Shown: positions 43,496 through 58,670, counted from the first letter of the stretch. The stretch is DNA of 64,000 nucleotides from Crossiella sp. S99.2 (GCF_023094165.1 NZ_JALMDK010000006.1:372001-436000); one strand, 5' to 3'. The notes: a model not told the origin generated them from the sequence alone. Program-made: numbers and translations.

Positions 43496-44896
43496 ATGTC
43501 GAAGCTCGGCCGCCTGGGGGCGGCGACGCTGGCCATGACGACCGGGGTGGTGCTGCTGAGCGGCGCACCGGCCGCGGGAGCGGCGCCGGCCGGCACGCCG
43601 TGCGCCACCGAGGGCACGTCCTACCAGTACGTGGTGGTGGTCCGGCCGCACACGCGGGAACGCGAGGTGCGCCAGGAGATCACCGGCAACTGCGGGAAGT
43701 TCGACCACTACTACCCGGAGATCGGCGTCGCGGTGGCCACCTCGGTGGACCCCTCCTTCGACCGGCGGGTCGGGCTGGACAAGGCCTACAGCGCGAAGAA
43801 GGCCAAGGACGCGGTGACCGGCCTGGGCCGCAACCACACCGCGAAACTGGAGTCGGTGCAGGCCGTCGTCGCGGGTGATGAGGACCTGTCCGGGCAGTCC
43901 TGGGACATGCGCGCGATCGGCGCGGACAAAGCGAACAAGATCAACCCGGGTTCGCGGGACGTGGTGGTCGGCGTGCTCGACTCCGGCGTGGACCCCAAAC
44001 ACCCGGACCTGGTCAAGGCACTGGACCCGAAGCTGTCCGCGGGCTGTGAGACCGGCAAGCCGGTCAACGAGGTCGCGGCCTGGTCCCCGCTGGGCTCCGC
44101 GCACGGCACGCACGTGGCGGGCACCATCGCCGCGGCCAAGGACGGCAAGGGCATCACCGGCATCGCGCCCGGCGTGCGGATCGCCTCGGTCCGGGTGATC
44201 AACGACGAGGGCATGATCTACCCGGAGTCCGCGGTGTGCGGGTTCATGTGGTCGGCGGCGAAGAAGTTCACCCTGACCAACAACAGCTGGTTCGCCGACC
44301 CGTTCTTCTTCTGGTGCCAGGACAAGCCGGGTGAGCGGGTCGGTTTCGAGGCCATCCGCCGCGCCCTCGCCTACGCCCACCGCGCCGAGGTGCTGACGGT
44401 GGCCGCCGCGGGCAACTTCGCGCTGGACCTGACCGATCCGACCCACGACCCGGCCGCCGAGCACCCGGTGGACAAGAAGTGCAAGCTGCTGCCCGGCGGC
44501 CTGCCCGGCGTGGTGTCGGTGTCCTCGACCGGCTTCGACGGCTCGCTGTCCAGCTTCAGCGACTACGGCCGCGGCGCGATCACGGTGAGCGCGCCCGGCG
44601 GTGACTTCACCGAGCCGCCGCCCGGCCAGGGCCCCGGCTGCCCGCTGTCCACCATCCCGGACGGCCAGTACGGGTCGATGTGCGGGACCTCGATGGCCTC
44701 CCCGCACGCCGCCGGGGTGGCCGCGCTGATCGCCTCCGGGCTGCCCTACCGCTCGGCCGCCCACCTGCGGTTCCTGCTGGCGGCGCAGGCCGATCCGAAA
44801 GCGTGCCCCGGTGGCGACGAGCGCTGCACCGGCTCGAAGCTGAACAACTCGTTCTTCGGATCCGGGCAGGTCAACGCGCTGCGCGCGGTGCGCTAA
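43496..44896 (+). CDS. Secreted subtilase (S8), second of three
   Basis: The 466-residue precursor begins with a signal peptide (MSKLGRLGAATLAMTTGVV), a propeptide with HYYPEIGVAVATSVDPSF, and a catalytic domain with Asp162, His203 (HGTHVAGT) and Ser399 (GTSMASPHAAGVAAL). It is more like the third gene than the first (both share NDEGMIYPESAVCGFMW and SMASPHAAG). The ATG at 43496 has GAGGAGG upstream; the frame is open earlier without support. The DPFFFWC region in place of the first gene's DPWVLTC suggests altered specificity loops. Confidence 0.93.
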   Translation: MSKLGRLGAATLAMTTGVVLLSGAPAAGAAPAGTPCATEGTSYQYVVVVRPHTREREVRQEITGNCGKFDHYYPEIGVAVATSVDPSFDRRVGLDKAYSAKKAKDAVTGLGRNHTAKLESVQAVVAGDEDLSGQSWDMRAIGADKANKINPGSRDVVVGVLDSGVDPKHPDLVKALDPKLSAGCETGKPVNEVAAWSPLGSAHGTHVAGTIAAAKDGKGITGIAPGVRIASVRVINDEGMIYPESAVCGFMWSAAKKFTLTNNSWFADPFFFWCQDKPGERVGFEAIRRALAYAHRAEVLTVAAAGNFALDLTDPTHDPAAEHPVDKKCKLLPGGLPGVVSVSSTGFDGSLSSFSDYGRGAITVSAPGGDFTEPPPGQGPGCPLSTIPDGQYGSMCGTSMASPHAAGVAALIASGLPYRSAAHLRFLLAAQADPKACPGGDERCTGSKLNNSFFGSGQVNALRAVR

Positions 44897-44974
44897 GCCA
44901 TCCGGCCGCTGTGCCGCACCGCCTCGCCCTTCTAGGTTCCTTCACCGGAAGTGTCACCTAGTTGGGGAGGCAGT

Positions 44975-46369
44975 GTGTCGGCAACACGTCGATGGAGCAC
45001 CGCGCTGGCGGCGACGGCCTTGATCGGCGGCGCGCTGGGGGCAGCCCCGGCCGCCGCCGAACCGGCCGCGGCGCCCTGTGACCCCAGCGGGACCGCCTAC
45101 CGGCACGTCGTGCTGTTCACCCCAGGCACGCCGGAATGGGCGGCGACCAGGGAGGTCAGCCGCAAGTGCGGCAAGACCGACAGCTATTACCGGGAGATCG
45201 GCGTGGCGGTGGCCACCTCGGCCGATCCCACCTTCGAGTCCCGGTTCACCCTGGAACGCGCCTACAGCGCGGAGAAGGCCGCCAAGGCCCTGGCCGCGAC
45301 CTCCCGGCTGGTCGCGCCGACCGCCGAGGTCAGCGCGCGGGGCGTGACCGAGGACCTCTCGCCGCGGTCCTGGGACATGCGCCAGATCAAGGCCGATGAG
45401 GCCAACAAGATCAACGTCGGCTCCCGGCGGGTGGTGGTCGGGGTGCTCGACTCCGGCGTGGACGCCGATCACCCGGACCTGAAGGCCGCGGTGGACCCGG
45501 CGCTGTCCGCGGGCTGCACCACCGGGCACCCGGTCCAGGACAAGCCGGCCTGGATGCCGAGCAACTCCTCGCACGGCACGCATGTGGCCGGCACCATCGC
45601 CGCGGCCAAGGACGGTCAGGGCATCACCGGCGTCGCGCCGGGCGTGCGGCTGGCCTCGGTGAAGGTGGTCAACGACGAGGGCATGATCTACCCGGAGTCC
45701 GCGGTGTGCGGGTTCATGTGGTCCGGCGCCAAGGGTTTCCAGGTCACCAACAGCAGCTGGTTCATGGACCCGTGGATGTTCTGGTGCAAGGACAAGCCGG
45801 GTGAGAAGGTCGGGCACGAGGCGGTCCGGCGGGCGATCTCCTACTCGGTGCGCAACGGCGCGCTGAACGTGGCCGCGGTCGGCAACAGCGCGATCGACCT
45901 GGCCAACACCACCAAGGACCCGGCCAAGCCGCACCCGGTGAACGAGAACTGCGATGAGGCGCCAGCCGAGTTCGCCGGTGTGGTCGGGGTGTCGGCCACC
46001 GGGTACGCGAAGAAGCTGTCGGGTTACTCCAGCTACGGCAAGGGCGTGGTGGACGTGACCGCGCCCGGTGGCGACGGCGCGCAGCCGCCGCCTGCCGGTG
46101 AGGGCTCGGGCTGCCCGCTGTCCACGCTGCCGGGCGGCCGCTACGGCACCGCCTGCGGCACCTCGATGGCCTCGCCGCACGCGGCCGGGGTGGCCGCGCT
46201 GCTGGCCTCGAAGTACCGGGGCGCGCCGCCGCAGGCGCTGGCCTGGCTGCTGGGGCATCAGGCGGACGAGCTGCCCTGCCCGGCCGGTGACGCCCGGTGC
46301 ACCGGCCCGGCCAGGGACAACGCCTTCTTCGGCAAGGGTCTGGTGAACGCGCTCAAGGCGGTCAGCTAA
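44975..46369 (+). CDS. Secreted subtilase (S8), third of three
   Basis: The 464-residue precursor has a signal peptide (STALAATALIGGALGAAPAAA), a propeptide with YYREIGVAVATSADPTF, and a catalytic domain with Asp159, His200 and Ser397. The GTG at 44975 is preceded by GGGGAGG at the right distance; an upstream ATG at 44951 is less well placed. It ends before a bidirectional terminator. The sequence is close to the second gene, indicating a recent duplication. Confidence 0.93.
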   Translation: MSATRRWSTALAATALIGGALGAAPAAAEPAAAPCDPSGTAYRHVVLFTPGTPEWAATREVSRKCGKTDSYYREIGVAVATSADPTFESRFTLERAYSAEKAAKALAATSRLVAPTAEVSARGVTEDLSPRSWDMRQIKADEANKINVGSRRVVVGVLDSGVDADHPDLKAAVDPALSAGCTTGHPVQDKPAWMPSNSSHGTHVAGTIAAAKDGQGITGVAPGVRLASVKVVNDEGMIYPESAVCGFMWSGAKGFQVTNSSWFMDPWMFWCKDKPGEKVGHEAVRRAISYSVRNGALNVAAVGNSAIDLANTTKDPAKPHPVNENCDEAPAEFAGVVGVSATGYAKKLSGYSSYGKGVVDVTAPGGDGAQPPPAGEGSGCPLSTLPGGRYGTACGTSMASPHAAGVAALLASKYRGAPPQALAWLLGHQADELPCPAGDARCTGPARDNAFFGKGLVNALKAVS

Positions 46370-46377
46370 ATACGCCA

Positions 46378-46422
46378 AAGGCCCCCGGTTTTCCTTGTGC
46401 GTCAAGGGAAACCGGGGGCCTT
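46378..46422. terminator. Bidirectional terminator after the subtilase cluster
   Basis: AAGGCCCCCGGTTT pairs with AAACCGGGGGCCTT (14 bp) around a loop of 17 bases. It lies between the third subtilase and the convergent radical SAM gene. Confidence 0.85.
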
Positions 46423-46432
46423 CGCGTTGGGC

Positions 46433-48397
46433 TCAGCCCTGGCTGAACGCCGGGTTGCTGACCGGGCTGCCGGTGCCGACCGGGGTGATCGGCAGCAGCA
46501 CGCGGCCGGTCGGGCCGACCTGGATGTCGGTGTTCATCGCCGGGCACACACCGCAGTCGAAGCACGGGGTCCAGCGGCAGTCGTCCAGTTCACGCTCGTC
46601 CAGCGCGTCCTGCCAGTCCGACCACAGCCATTCCTTGTCCAGGCCCGAGTCCAGGTGGTCCCAGGGCAGGACCTCCAGCTCCTCGCGTTCCCTGGTGGTG
46701 TACCAGGCGAGGTCGACGCCGACCTGCGCCAGCTCGATCTCGGCGCACTGCACCCAGCGGTCGTAGGAGAAGTGCTCGCCCCAGCCGTCGAACTGACCGC
46801 CCTCACGCCACACCCGCTCGATCACCCGGCCGAGCCTGCGGTCTCCTCGGGAGAGCAGTCCCTCGATCAGCGCGGGCTTGCCGTCGTGGTAGCGCATGCC
46901 GATGTTGCGGCCGATGGACCGGTCGGTGTTGATCTCGTCGCGGAGCTTGCGCAGCCGGTCGTCCACGGTGTCCGGATCGCACTGGGCTGCCCACTGGAAC
47001 GGGGTGTGCGGCTTGGGCACGAACCCGCCGATGGAGATGGTGCAGCGGATGTCCTTGCGCCCGGAGGCGGCCCGCCCGGCCTTGATGACCTCCTTGGCCA
47101 TCCGGGCGATCTGCAGCACGTCCTCGTCGGTCTCGGTGGGCAGACCGCACATGAAGTACAGCTTCACCTGCCGCCAGCCGTTGGCGTAGGCGGTGCTGAC
47201 GGTGCGGATCAGGTCCTCCTCCGACACCATCTTGTTGATCACCTTGCGCAGCCGTTCGCTGCCGCCCTCGGGGGCGAAGGTGAGCCCGGAGCGGCGGCCG
47301 TTGCGGGACAGCTCGTTGGCCAGGTCCACGTTGAAGGCGTCCACCCGGGTGCTGGGCAGGCTCAGCCCGGTCTTGGTGCCCTCGTAGCGGTCGGCCAGGC
47401 CCTTGGTGATCTCGGCGATCTCGGAGTGGTCGGCGCTGGAGAGCGAGAGCAGGCCGACCTCCTCGAAGCCGGTGTTGGCCAGCCCGCGCTGCACCATCGC
47501 GCCGACGCCCTCGATCGAGCGTTCCCGCACCGGCCGGGTGATCATGCCCGCCTGGCAGAACCGGCAGCCGCGGGTGCAGCCGCGGAAGATCTCCACGCTC
47601 ATCCGCTCGTGCACGCTCTCGGCCAGCGGGACCAGCGGCTGCTTCGGGTACGGCCAGTCGTCGAGTTCCATGGTGGTCCGCTTGAACACCCGGTAGGGCA
47701 CCCGGTCGCGGTTGGGCACGACCCGCTGGATGCGGCCGTCGGGCAGGTACTCCACGTCGTAGAACCGCGGGATGTACACCCCGCCGGTCTCGGCGAGCCT
47801 GGTCAGCACCTCGTCCCGGCCGCCGGGGCAGCCCTCGGCCTTCCAGGTCCGGATGATGTCGGTGACCTCAAGGACGGCCTCTTCGCCGTCGCCGAGCACT
47901 GCGGCGTCCAGGAAGTCCGAGATCGGCTCCGGGTTGAACGCCGCGTGGCCACCGGCCAGCACGATCGGGTGATCCTCGGTGCGGTCCTTGGCGTGGATCG
48001 GGATCCCGGCCAGGTCCAGCGCGTTGAGCAGGTTGGTGTAGCCCAGCTCGGTGGCGAAGCTGACGCCGAGCACGTCGAAGGCGCCCACCGGGCGGTGCCC
48101 GTCCACGGTGAACTGCGGGACGCCGTTCTCGCGCATCAGTTTGGCCAGGTCAGGCCAGATGGCGTAGGTGCGCTCGGCGAGCACGTCGGGCAGCTCGTTG
48201 AGGATCTCGTACAGGATCATGACGCCCTGGTTGGGCAGGCCGACCTCATAGGCGTCCGGGTACATCAGGCACCACCGGACAACGGCCTCTTCCCAGGGCT
48301 TGACGGTGGCGTTCAGCTCCCCGCCGACGTACTGGACGGGCTTGGACACCTGCGGAAGCAGCGGTTCAAGCTGGGGGAAGACAGACTGCACACTCAC
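46433..48397 (-). CDS. TIGR03960 family radical SAM protein
   Basis: The 654-residue protein has the radical SAM cluster motif RGCTRGCRFCQAG (CxxxCxxC), an N-terminal cobalamin-binding-like region (LPNQGVMILYEIL), and a C-terminal cysteine patch CFDCGVCPAMN. It belongs to the TIGR03960 family, usually encoded with TIGR03936. The pair is inferred to modify a tRNA or protein; no function is established. GTG start at 48397 has a weak ribosome site. Two DnaA-box-like sites are in its upstream region, and its partner is separated by three protease genes. Confidence 0.92.
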   Translation of the reverse strand: MSVQSVFPQLEPLLPQVSKPVQYVGGELNATVKPWEEAVVRWCLMYPDAYEVGLPNQGVMILYEILNELPDVLAERTYAIWPDLAKLMRENGVPQFTVDGHRPVGAFDVLGVSFATELGYTNLLNALDLAGIPIHAKDRTEDHPIVLAGGHAAFNPEPISDFLDAAVLGDGEEAVLEVTDIIRTWKAEGCPGGRDEVLTRLAETGGVYIPRFYDVEYLPDGRIQRVVPNRDRVPYRVFKRTTMELDDWPYPKQPLVPLAESVHERMSVEIFRGCTRGCRFCQAGMITRPVRERSIEGVGAMVQRGLANTGFEEVGLLSLSSADHSEIAEITKGLADRYEGTKTGLSLPSTRVDAFNVDLANELSRNGRRSGLTFAPEGGSERLRKVINKMVSEEDLIRTVSTAYANGWRQVKLYFMCGLPTETDEDVLQIARMAKEVIKAGRAASGRKDIRCTISIGGFVPKPHTPFQWAAQCDPDTVDDRLRKLRDEINTDRSIGRNIGMRYHDGKPALIEGLLSRGDRRLGRVIERVWREGGQFDGWGEHFSYDRWVQCAEIELAQVGVDLAWYTTREREELEVLPWDHLDSGLDKEWLWSDWQDALDERELDDCRWTPCFDCGVCPAMNTDIQVGPTGRVLLPITPVGTGSPVSNPAFSQG

Positions 48398-48456
48398 GCG
48401 ACCAGGGTAACGCCCCTTGGCCGATACCTCTGCCCGGCCAACTCCAAGATCGCGAG

Positions 48457-48482
48457 TTATCCACAATAGCGAGTTATCCACA
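48457..48482. promoter_or_regulatory. Two tandem consensus DnaA boxes upstream of the radical SAM gene
   Basis: TTATCCACA occurs at 48457-48465 and 48474-48482, both exact and in the same orientation, within a repeated GCGAGTTATCCACA (17-base period). They lie 60-85 bases before the radical SAM start in the gene-free stretch 48398-48763. No replication genes are near, so a regulatory or DnaA-titration role is more likely than an origin. Confidence 0.6.
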
Positions 48483-48613
48483 GCCCCGGCCTGCACCCGC
48501 TGGCGCCGTCAGCCATCACCGGTCCAAGCTCGCCTCATGCCCACCAGCACCCCGCCCCGCTTCACCGCCGGGATCCGCGAACGCCTGACCGAGCCGACAG
48601 AGCCCAGAAAAGA

Positions 48614-48663
48614 GGGCCTGCGCGACAAGTCCAGGGGGGAGGGGACGTCAGGCGCGCAGGCCC
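48614..48663 (-). terminator. Intrinsic terminator of the ABC exporter operon
   Basis: A perfect 11-bp stem, GGGCCTGCGCG with CGCGCAGGCCC, and a 28-base loop lie about 100 bases past the last ABC gene. On the minus strand it is followed by TCTTTTCT, a good U-tract. Confidence 0.85.
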
Positions 48664-48763
48664 GTCCCGATCTTAGCCACGCCCCCAGGCAAAACCCGCC
48701 CACCTTCACCCGTCCGTGCAGCACCTTTCCCAAGCCGGCCAACAAATCCCGCGCGAGCCCGGC

Positions 48764-49666
48764 TCACCGCAGCAGCAGCTTGTCCAGTCGTCGGGTGGTC
48801 ACCCACATCCCGACTGCCGCGATCACCACGAAGTACGCGAGATGCCCCAGCATCCCGACCCCGACGTGCCCTGTGGTGAGTCCCCGCATCAGCTCGACCG
48901 CCCGGTACAGCGGCAGCCACTCCACGATCCACTGGAGCGGTCGCGGGTACACCGACAGCGGATAGAAGGTGCTGCAGAACAGGAACATCGGCAGGATCGC
49001 GAGCTGGATCAGGTCGAAGTCCTGCCAGGAGCGCATGAACGTGGTGCAGGCCATGCCGGCGGCGGCGAAGGCGAAGGCCACGAACAGCGCGGCGGGCAGC
49101 ACCAGCAACGCCCAGGGTGAGGCGATGAGGTCCATGCCGAACATCACCAGCAGGAAGCCGCTGGAGTACAGGCCGCCGCGGATCACCGCCCAGGTGATCT
49201 CGCCGACGGCGACGTCCAGTGGGCCGAGGGAGGTGGCCAGGATCGCGTCGTAGAGCTTGGCGTACTTGAGTTTGAAGAAGACGTTGTAGGTGGCGTCGTT
49301 GATGGCGCCGTTCATCGCGGAGGAGGCCAGCAGCGCGGGCGCGAGGAACATCGCGTAGTCCATCGGCTGACCGTCGGGCCCGGCGACCTGGCCGACCATG
49401 CTGCCGAAGCCGATCCCGAGGGAGAGGAGGAAGAACAGCGGTTCGAGGATGCCCGACACCAGGTTCAGCCAGGACCTGCGGTTCACCAGGAACGCGCGCT
49501 CCACCAGCATCCGGCCCCGGCCGGCGTACAGCCCGGCGGGCAGGATGCGCAGCAGCGGCCCACCGGACCGGCGCCCGGCCTGAGCCACCCGGCCACCGGC
49601 CACGTCACCGCCGAGCACGCGGTCACTGGTCATCCGGTCACTGGTCATCCGGTCGTCGTTGGTCAT
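48764..49666 (-). CDS. ABC-2 type permease (second of operon)
   Basis: The 300-residue integral membrane protein has about six helices and the ABC-2 pattern RRSWLNLVSGILEPLFFLLSLGIGFG followed by LASSAMNGAINDATYN. Its start codons are repeated: a 15-base direct repeat GGTCACTGGTCATCC gives in-frame ATG codons at 49666, 49648 and 49633 (MTNDDR, MTSDR, MTSDR). ATG 49666 lies one base after the stop of the previous permease gene. It forms a DrrB-like heteromeric exporter with the other permease and ATPase. Confidence 0.9.
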   Translation of the reverse strand: MTNDDRMTSDRMTSDRVLGGDVAGGRVAQAGRRSGGPLLRILPAGLYAGRGRMLVERAFLVNRRSWLNLVSGILEPLFFLLSLGIGFGSMVGQVAGPDGQPMDYAMFLAPALLASSAMNGAINDATYNVFFKLKYAKLYDAILATSLGPLDVAVGEITWAVIRGGLYSSGFLLVMFGMDLIASPWALLVLPAALFVAFAFAAAGMACTTFMRSWQDFDLIQLAILPMFLFCSTFYPLSVYPRPLQWIVEWLPLYRAVELMRGLTTGHVGVGMLGHLAYFVVIAAVGMWVTTRRLDKLLLR

Positions 49667-49667
49667 G

Positions 49668-50507
49668 TCAGTTCGCCAGCCTTCGCCGGAAGTTACGGGC
49701 AGCCAGCGCGGCGCCACCGGCCAGCAGGGCGAGCAGGTAGGCGACGTGGCCCAGGGCCGGCCACAGCTGCAGGCCGCCGAGCACCGTGCCGCGGGCCAGT
49801 TCGGTGCCGTGCCAGAGCGGGGTGAGCCAGGCGATCGGCTGGACGAAGTCGGGCAGGCGGTCCAGTGGGAAGAAGGTGCCCGCGAACAGGGTCATCGGCA
49901 TCAGCACGAAGCGGAAAATGTTGCCGAGGGTCTGGCCCTCGTCGTCGACGGTGGCGACGTAGGCGGTCAGCGGGGCGGCGAAGGCCATCCCGGCCAGCGT
50001 GGCGAACAGCAGTGAGATGAGCACCAGCGGGCTGCGGACTCCGCCGAAGAACGCGGCCACCACCAGGTAGATGGCGCCGGAGAGCAGCAGCCGGGCCGCC
50101 GTCCACAGCAGTTGTCCACCGACGATCTGATGGGGGGTGATGGGTGAGGCGTTGATGCCCCAGTAGACCCGTTGCCACTTGAACGAGGACAGCACCGGGA
50201 AGGTCGACTCCCCGGTCGCGTTCTGCACGGCCGAGACGACCAGCAACGCCGGCGCCAGGTACTCCAGATAGGACACGCCGCCGGGCACGGCCCCTGGTTT
50301 GACCTGGGAGCCGATGCCCAGTCCGAGGGCGAGCAGGAACAGCAGGGGCTGGCCGACGCTGGAGAAGAAGGTGGCTCGCCAGTTACGCCGGTACCAGGTC
50401 CACTTTCCTTCCACCACAAGGAAAGCGGCCCGCAACGCGCCTACCGGGCTGCCGGTGGCGCGCCGGTGCCCAGGCTCGGCGCGGTCTTCGGTCTGGTCGC
50501 TGGTCAT
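49668..50507 (-). CDS. ABC-2 type permease (first of operon)
   Basis: The 279-residue membrane protein has RRNWRATFFSSVGQPLLFLLALGLGIG and LLVVSAVQNATGEST, paralogous to the next gene, and about six helices. The ATG at 50507 overlaps the ATPase stop by one base (TGATG). It is the first permease of the operon. The frame is open further upstream only as shadow of the ATPase gene. Confidence 0.9.
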   Translation of the reverse strand: MTSDQTEDRAEPGHRRATGSPVGALRAAFLVVEGKWTWYRRNWRATFFSSVGQPLLFLLALGLGIGSQVKPGAVPGGVSYLEYLAPALLVVSAVQNATGESTFPVLSSFKWQRVYWGINASPITPHQIVGGQLLWTAARLLLSGAIYLVVAAFFGGVRSPLVLISLLFATLAGMAFAAPLTAYVATVDDEGQTLGNIFRFVLMPMTLFAGTFFPLDRLPDFVQPIAWLTPLWHGTELARGTVLGGLQLWPALGHVAYLLALLAGGAALAARNFRRRLAN

Positions 50508-51439
50508 CAGTCCACCAGGGTTCGGCCGGTGAGCCGGAGGAAGACGTCCTCCAGCGAGCTGCGGCGGACCAGGCTGGTGATCGGGCGGATGCCGCGCTCG
50601 AGGGCGGCGGCCAGCGCGGACTCGCCGTCGGCGGTGTAGAGCAGCAGGCGGTCGGGCAGGATCTCGACGCGTTCGGCCAGGTCGGCGACTGTGGGCGCGG
50701 CCTCGGTCTGGTGGCCGGGGGCGAAGCGGAGTTCGAGGACCTCGCGGGTGGAGTGGGCGGCGATCAGGTCGGCGGGTGAGCCCTCGGCGACGATGCGGCC
50801 GTTGTCCATCACCACCAGGCGGTCGCAGAGCTGTTCGGCCTCGTCCATGTAGTGGGTGGTGATGATCAGGGTGACGCCTGCCTGCTTGAGCCGGAACAGC
50901 CGGTCCCACAGCAGGTGGCGGGCCTGCGGGTCCAGGCCGGTGGTCGGCTCGTCGAGCAGCAGCAGCTCGGGGTCGTTGACCAGCGAGCGGGCGATGGTCA
51001 GTCTGCGCTTCATACCGCCGGAGAGCGAGTCGACCTCGGCGTCGGCGCGGTCGGCGAGCTGGGCGAAGTCCATCAGCTCGGTGGCCTTGGCCTTGACGTG
51101 CGCGCGGGAGAGGCCGAAGTAGCGGCCGTAGAGCTGGAGGTTCTGCCGGACGGTCAGCTCGGTGTCCAGGTTGTCCTGCTGCGGGACCACGCCGATGCGG
51201 GCGCGGATCCGCGGGCCCTGCACGTCCGGGTCCAGGCCGAGCACGGACAGCTCGCCGCCGCTGCGCGGGGACACGCAGGCGATCATCCGCATGGTGGAGG
51301 ACTTGCCCGCGCCGTTGGGCCCGAGGAAGCCGTACGCCTCACCGGCGCGGACCTTCACATCGATGCCGCGGACCGCCTCGAAGTCGCCGAAACGTTTGGA
51401 GAGCCCGTTCGCCTCGACCAGCCAATCGTCGCCGTTCAC
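50507..51439 (-). CDS. ABC exporter ATP-binding protein (DrrA/NatA-like)
   Basis: The 310-residue ATPase has Walker A GPNGAGKSS, signature LSGGMKRR, Walker B LLLLDEPTTGLDPQAR and the DrrA-like C-terminal domain with PITSLVRRSSLEDVF. The start is set at GTG 51439; upstream the frame remains open but has no clear ribosome site. It heads a three-gene exporter with two paralogous permeases, the layout of multidrug or antibiotic self-resistance pumps. The substrate cannot be predicted. Confidence 0.92.
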   Translation of the reverse strand: MNGDDWLVEANGLSKRFGDFEAVRGIDVKVRAGEAYGFLGPNGAGKSSTMRMIACVSPRSGGELSVLGLDPDVQGPRIRARIGVVPQQDNLDTELTVRQNLQLYGRYFGLSRAHVKAKATELMDFAQLADRADAEVDSLSGGMKRRLTIARSLVNDPELLLLDEPTTGLDPQARHLLWDRLFRLKQAGVTLIITTHYMDEAEQLCDRLVVMDNGRIVAEGSPADLIAAHSTREVLELRFAPGHQTEAAPTVADLAERVEILPDRLLLYTADGESALAAALERGIRPITSLVRRSSLEDVFLRLTGRTLVD

Positions 51440-51497
51440 GCAGGCGACCGTAGCCGAGGGCACCGACAGAACTGAACGTGTTTTTCCAGGACACACA

Positions 51498-51535
51498 CCG
51501 AAGGCGTCCCCGCTGACCTGCGGAGACGCCTTCGG
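51498..51535 (-). terminator. Terminator of ndk
   Basis: CCGAAGGCGTCCCCGC and GCGGAGACGCCTTCGG form a 16-bp stem with one mismatch and a 6-base loop, 20 bases after the ndk stop on its own strand and before the ABC operon start. Confidence 0.8.
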
Positions 51536-51554
51536 AACTGCTGTTGTATCCGGC

Positions 51555-51971
51555 TCAGCCGGCGAGGTTGGGGAACCAGAGCTTGATCTCGCGGGCGGCG
51601 GACTCGGGCGAGTCGGAGCCGTGCACGAGGTTGAACTGGGTCTCCAGGGCGAAGTCGCCGCGGATGGTGCCGGGGGTGGCCTTCTCGACCGGGTCGGTGC
51701 CACCGGCCAGCTGGCGGAACGCCGGGATGGCGCGGGTGCCCTCGACCACGACGGCCACCAGCGGGCCGGAGGTGATGAAGTCCAGCAGGCTGCCGAAGAA
51801 GGGCTTGCCGTCGTGCTCGGCGTAGTGCTGCTCGGCAACGCCGCGCTCGACGTTGCGCAGCTCCAGCGCGACCAGCTTCAGGCCCTTGCGCTCGATGCGG
51901 GAGATGACCTCACCGACCAGGCCGCGGGCAACGCCGTCGGGCTTGACCAGGACCAGGGTGCGCTCGCTCAC
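51555..51971 (-). CDS. ndk: Nucleoside diphosphate kinase
   Basis: The 138-residue enzyme has MSERTLVLVKPDGVARGL at the start and the active-site histidine in NLVHGSDSPESA. It transfers phosphate between nucleoside di- and triphosphates. Its presence near rne recalls the usual ndk-rne neighbourhood of actinobacteria; here a protease cluster, radical SAM and ABC genes lie between. It has an own terminator and probably an own promoter. Confidence 0.98.
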   Translation of the reverse strand: MSERTLVLVKPDGVARGLVGEVISRIERKGLKLVALELRNVERGVAEQHYAEHDGKPFFGSLLDFITSGPLVAVVVEGTRAIPAFRQLAGGTDPVEKATPGTIRGDFALETQFNLVHGSDSPESAAREIKLWFPNLAG

Positions 51972-52038
51972 GACGTACGTTCTCCTTGTTCGGGGTACCG
52001 GCTCGGGATGCTCGCGCGCAGGTTACCTGGCGGGCCGC

Positions 52039-52437
52039 TCAGCCCCGTCCGCTCCCCCGCCTCGCGCTCCGGCGGAGCTGGATGATGCGCGCGTACCCGG
52101 GCACCGCCACCAGCAGCACACCCAGGATCGCCGACAGCAGCAGCGCCACGCCCAGCGGCAACGTGCCGGCGATGCCGAAGTAGGAGATCTGCACGTCCTG
52201 GCTGTTCTCCAGGATGAACACCAGCAACAGCAGCAGCACCACGGCCGCCACCACGAACACACTCCACAGGCCGCCGAGGCGGTTGCGCCCCGGTTGCGCG
52301 GCGCCGGGCTGGGCGGCGCGTTCGTTCGCGCGGCGGCGGGCGGCGCGCGGATCAGTGCGCTGGCCGGAGCCGGGGTCGGGGCGCTGGTGCTCGCCGGTGT
52401 GCTGGCCGGAGCCGTCGGGGGTCTGGGCTTCGCTCAT
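52039..52437 (-). CDS. LapA-domain (DUF1049) small membrane protein
   Basis: The 132-residue protein has a hydrophilic N-terminus rich in Gln, Arg and Ala, then two membrane helices with LLLLLVFILENSQDVQISYFG between and in the first, matching the LapA/DUF1049 pattern, and a short basic tail. LapA proteins act in lipopolysaccharide assembly in proteobacteria; in Gram-positives the role is unknown. ATG start is assigned from the frame; the ribosome site is weak. Confidence 0.85.
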   Translation of the reverse strand: MSEAQTPDGSGQHTGEHQRPDPGSGQRTDPRAARRRANERAAQPGAAQPGRNRLGGLWSVFVVAAVVLLLLLVFILENSQDVQISYFGIAGTLPLGVALLLSAILGVLLVAVPGYARIIQLRRSARRGSGRG

Positions 52438-52800
52438 CGTGGTGCCTGCCTTCCAGCGCGGGTTCTCCCCAGGTATTTCGGCTACCCGCAGCGACCACTC
52501 GATTCACCGGTTGGGCGAAACACCGCCCGACCGAGACCGGGACGCGCGCCGCGCGCACCACCAGTCGAGCCTACGGCGGCCCGGCGCGCCACCCAAGCAG
52601 CCGAGCCGCTGTCCCCAGGGCGGGATTCAGCCCGGCTGCGCCATGGATCCACCGCGCGCCCCCGCTCGGCCAAGCCGCTGCCCCGCTGCGGCAATCTCGG
52701 CCGCCTCGCGGCAATCACCAGGCTGGTCAGGCCGCCACCCCGCCGAGCCGGTGCACGGCCGAGCGGCCCAGCCAGGCCGGGCCGTGGTCCCGGCGGGCGT
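52438..52800. other. Gene-free stretch between the LapA gene and the amylopullulanase
   Basis: This 363-base region shows no believable open frame with a ribosome site, no strong hairpin and no repeat worth naming beyond a short repeated GCGGCAATC. It must contain the LapA promoter and the 3' end of the amylopullulanase transcript. Confidence 0.6.
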
Positions 52801-58584
<5,784 letters not shown>

Positions 58585-58670
58585 GGCGACCTCCTTGTCG
58601 CAAGTTTTTGCAAACCCATACGGGCGGGTCGGCAGAAAACCACGCGGCTCACGCAATGGCAATACTCCAT

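Noticed and set aside
48457..48482. Replication origin
   Set aside because: Only two boxes, no AT-rich unwinding region and no dnaA or dnaN nearby.
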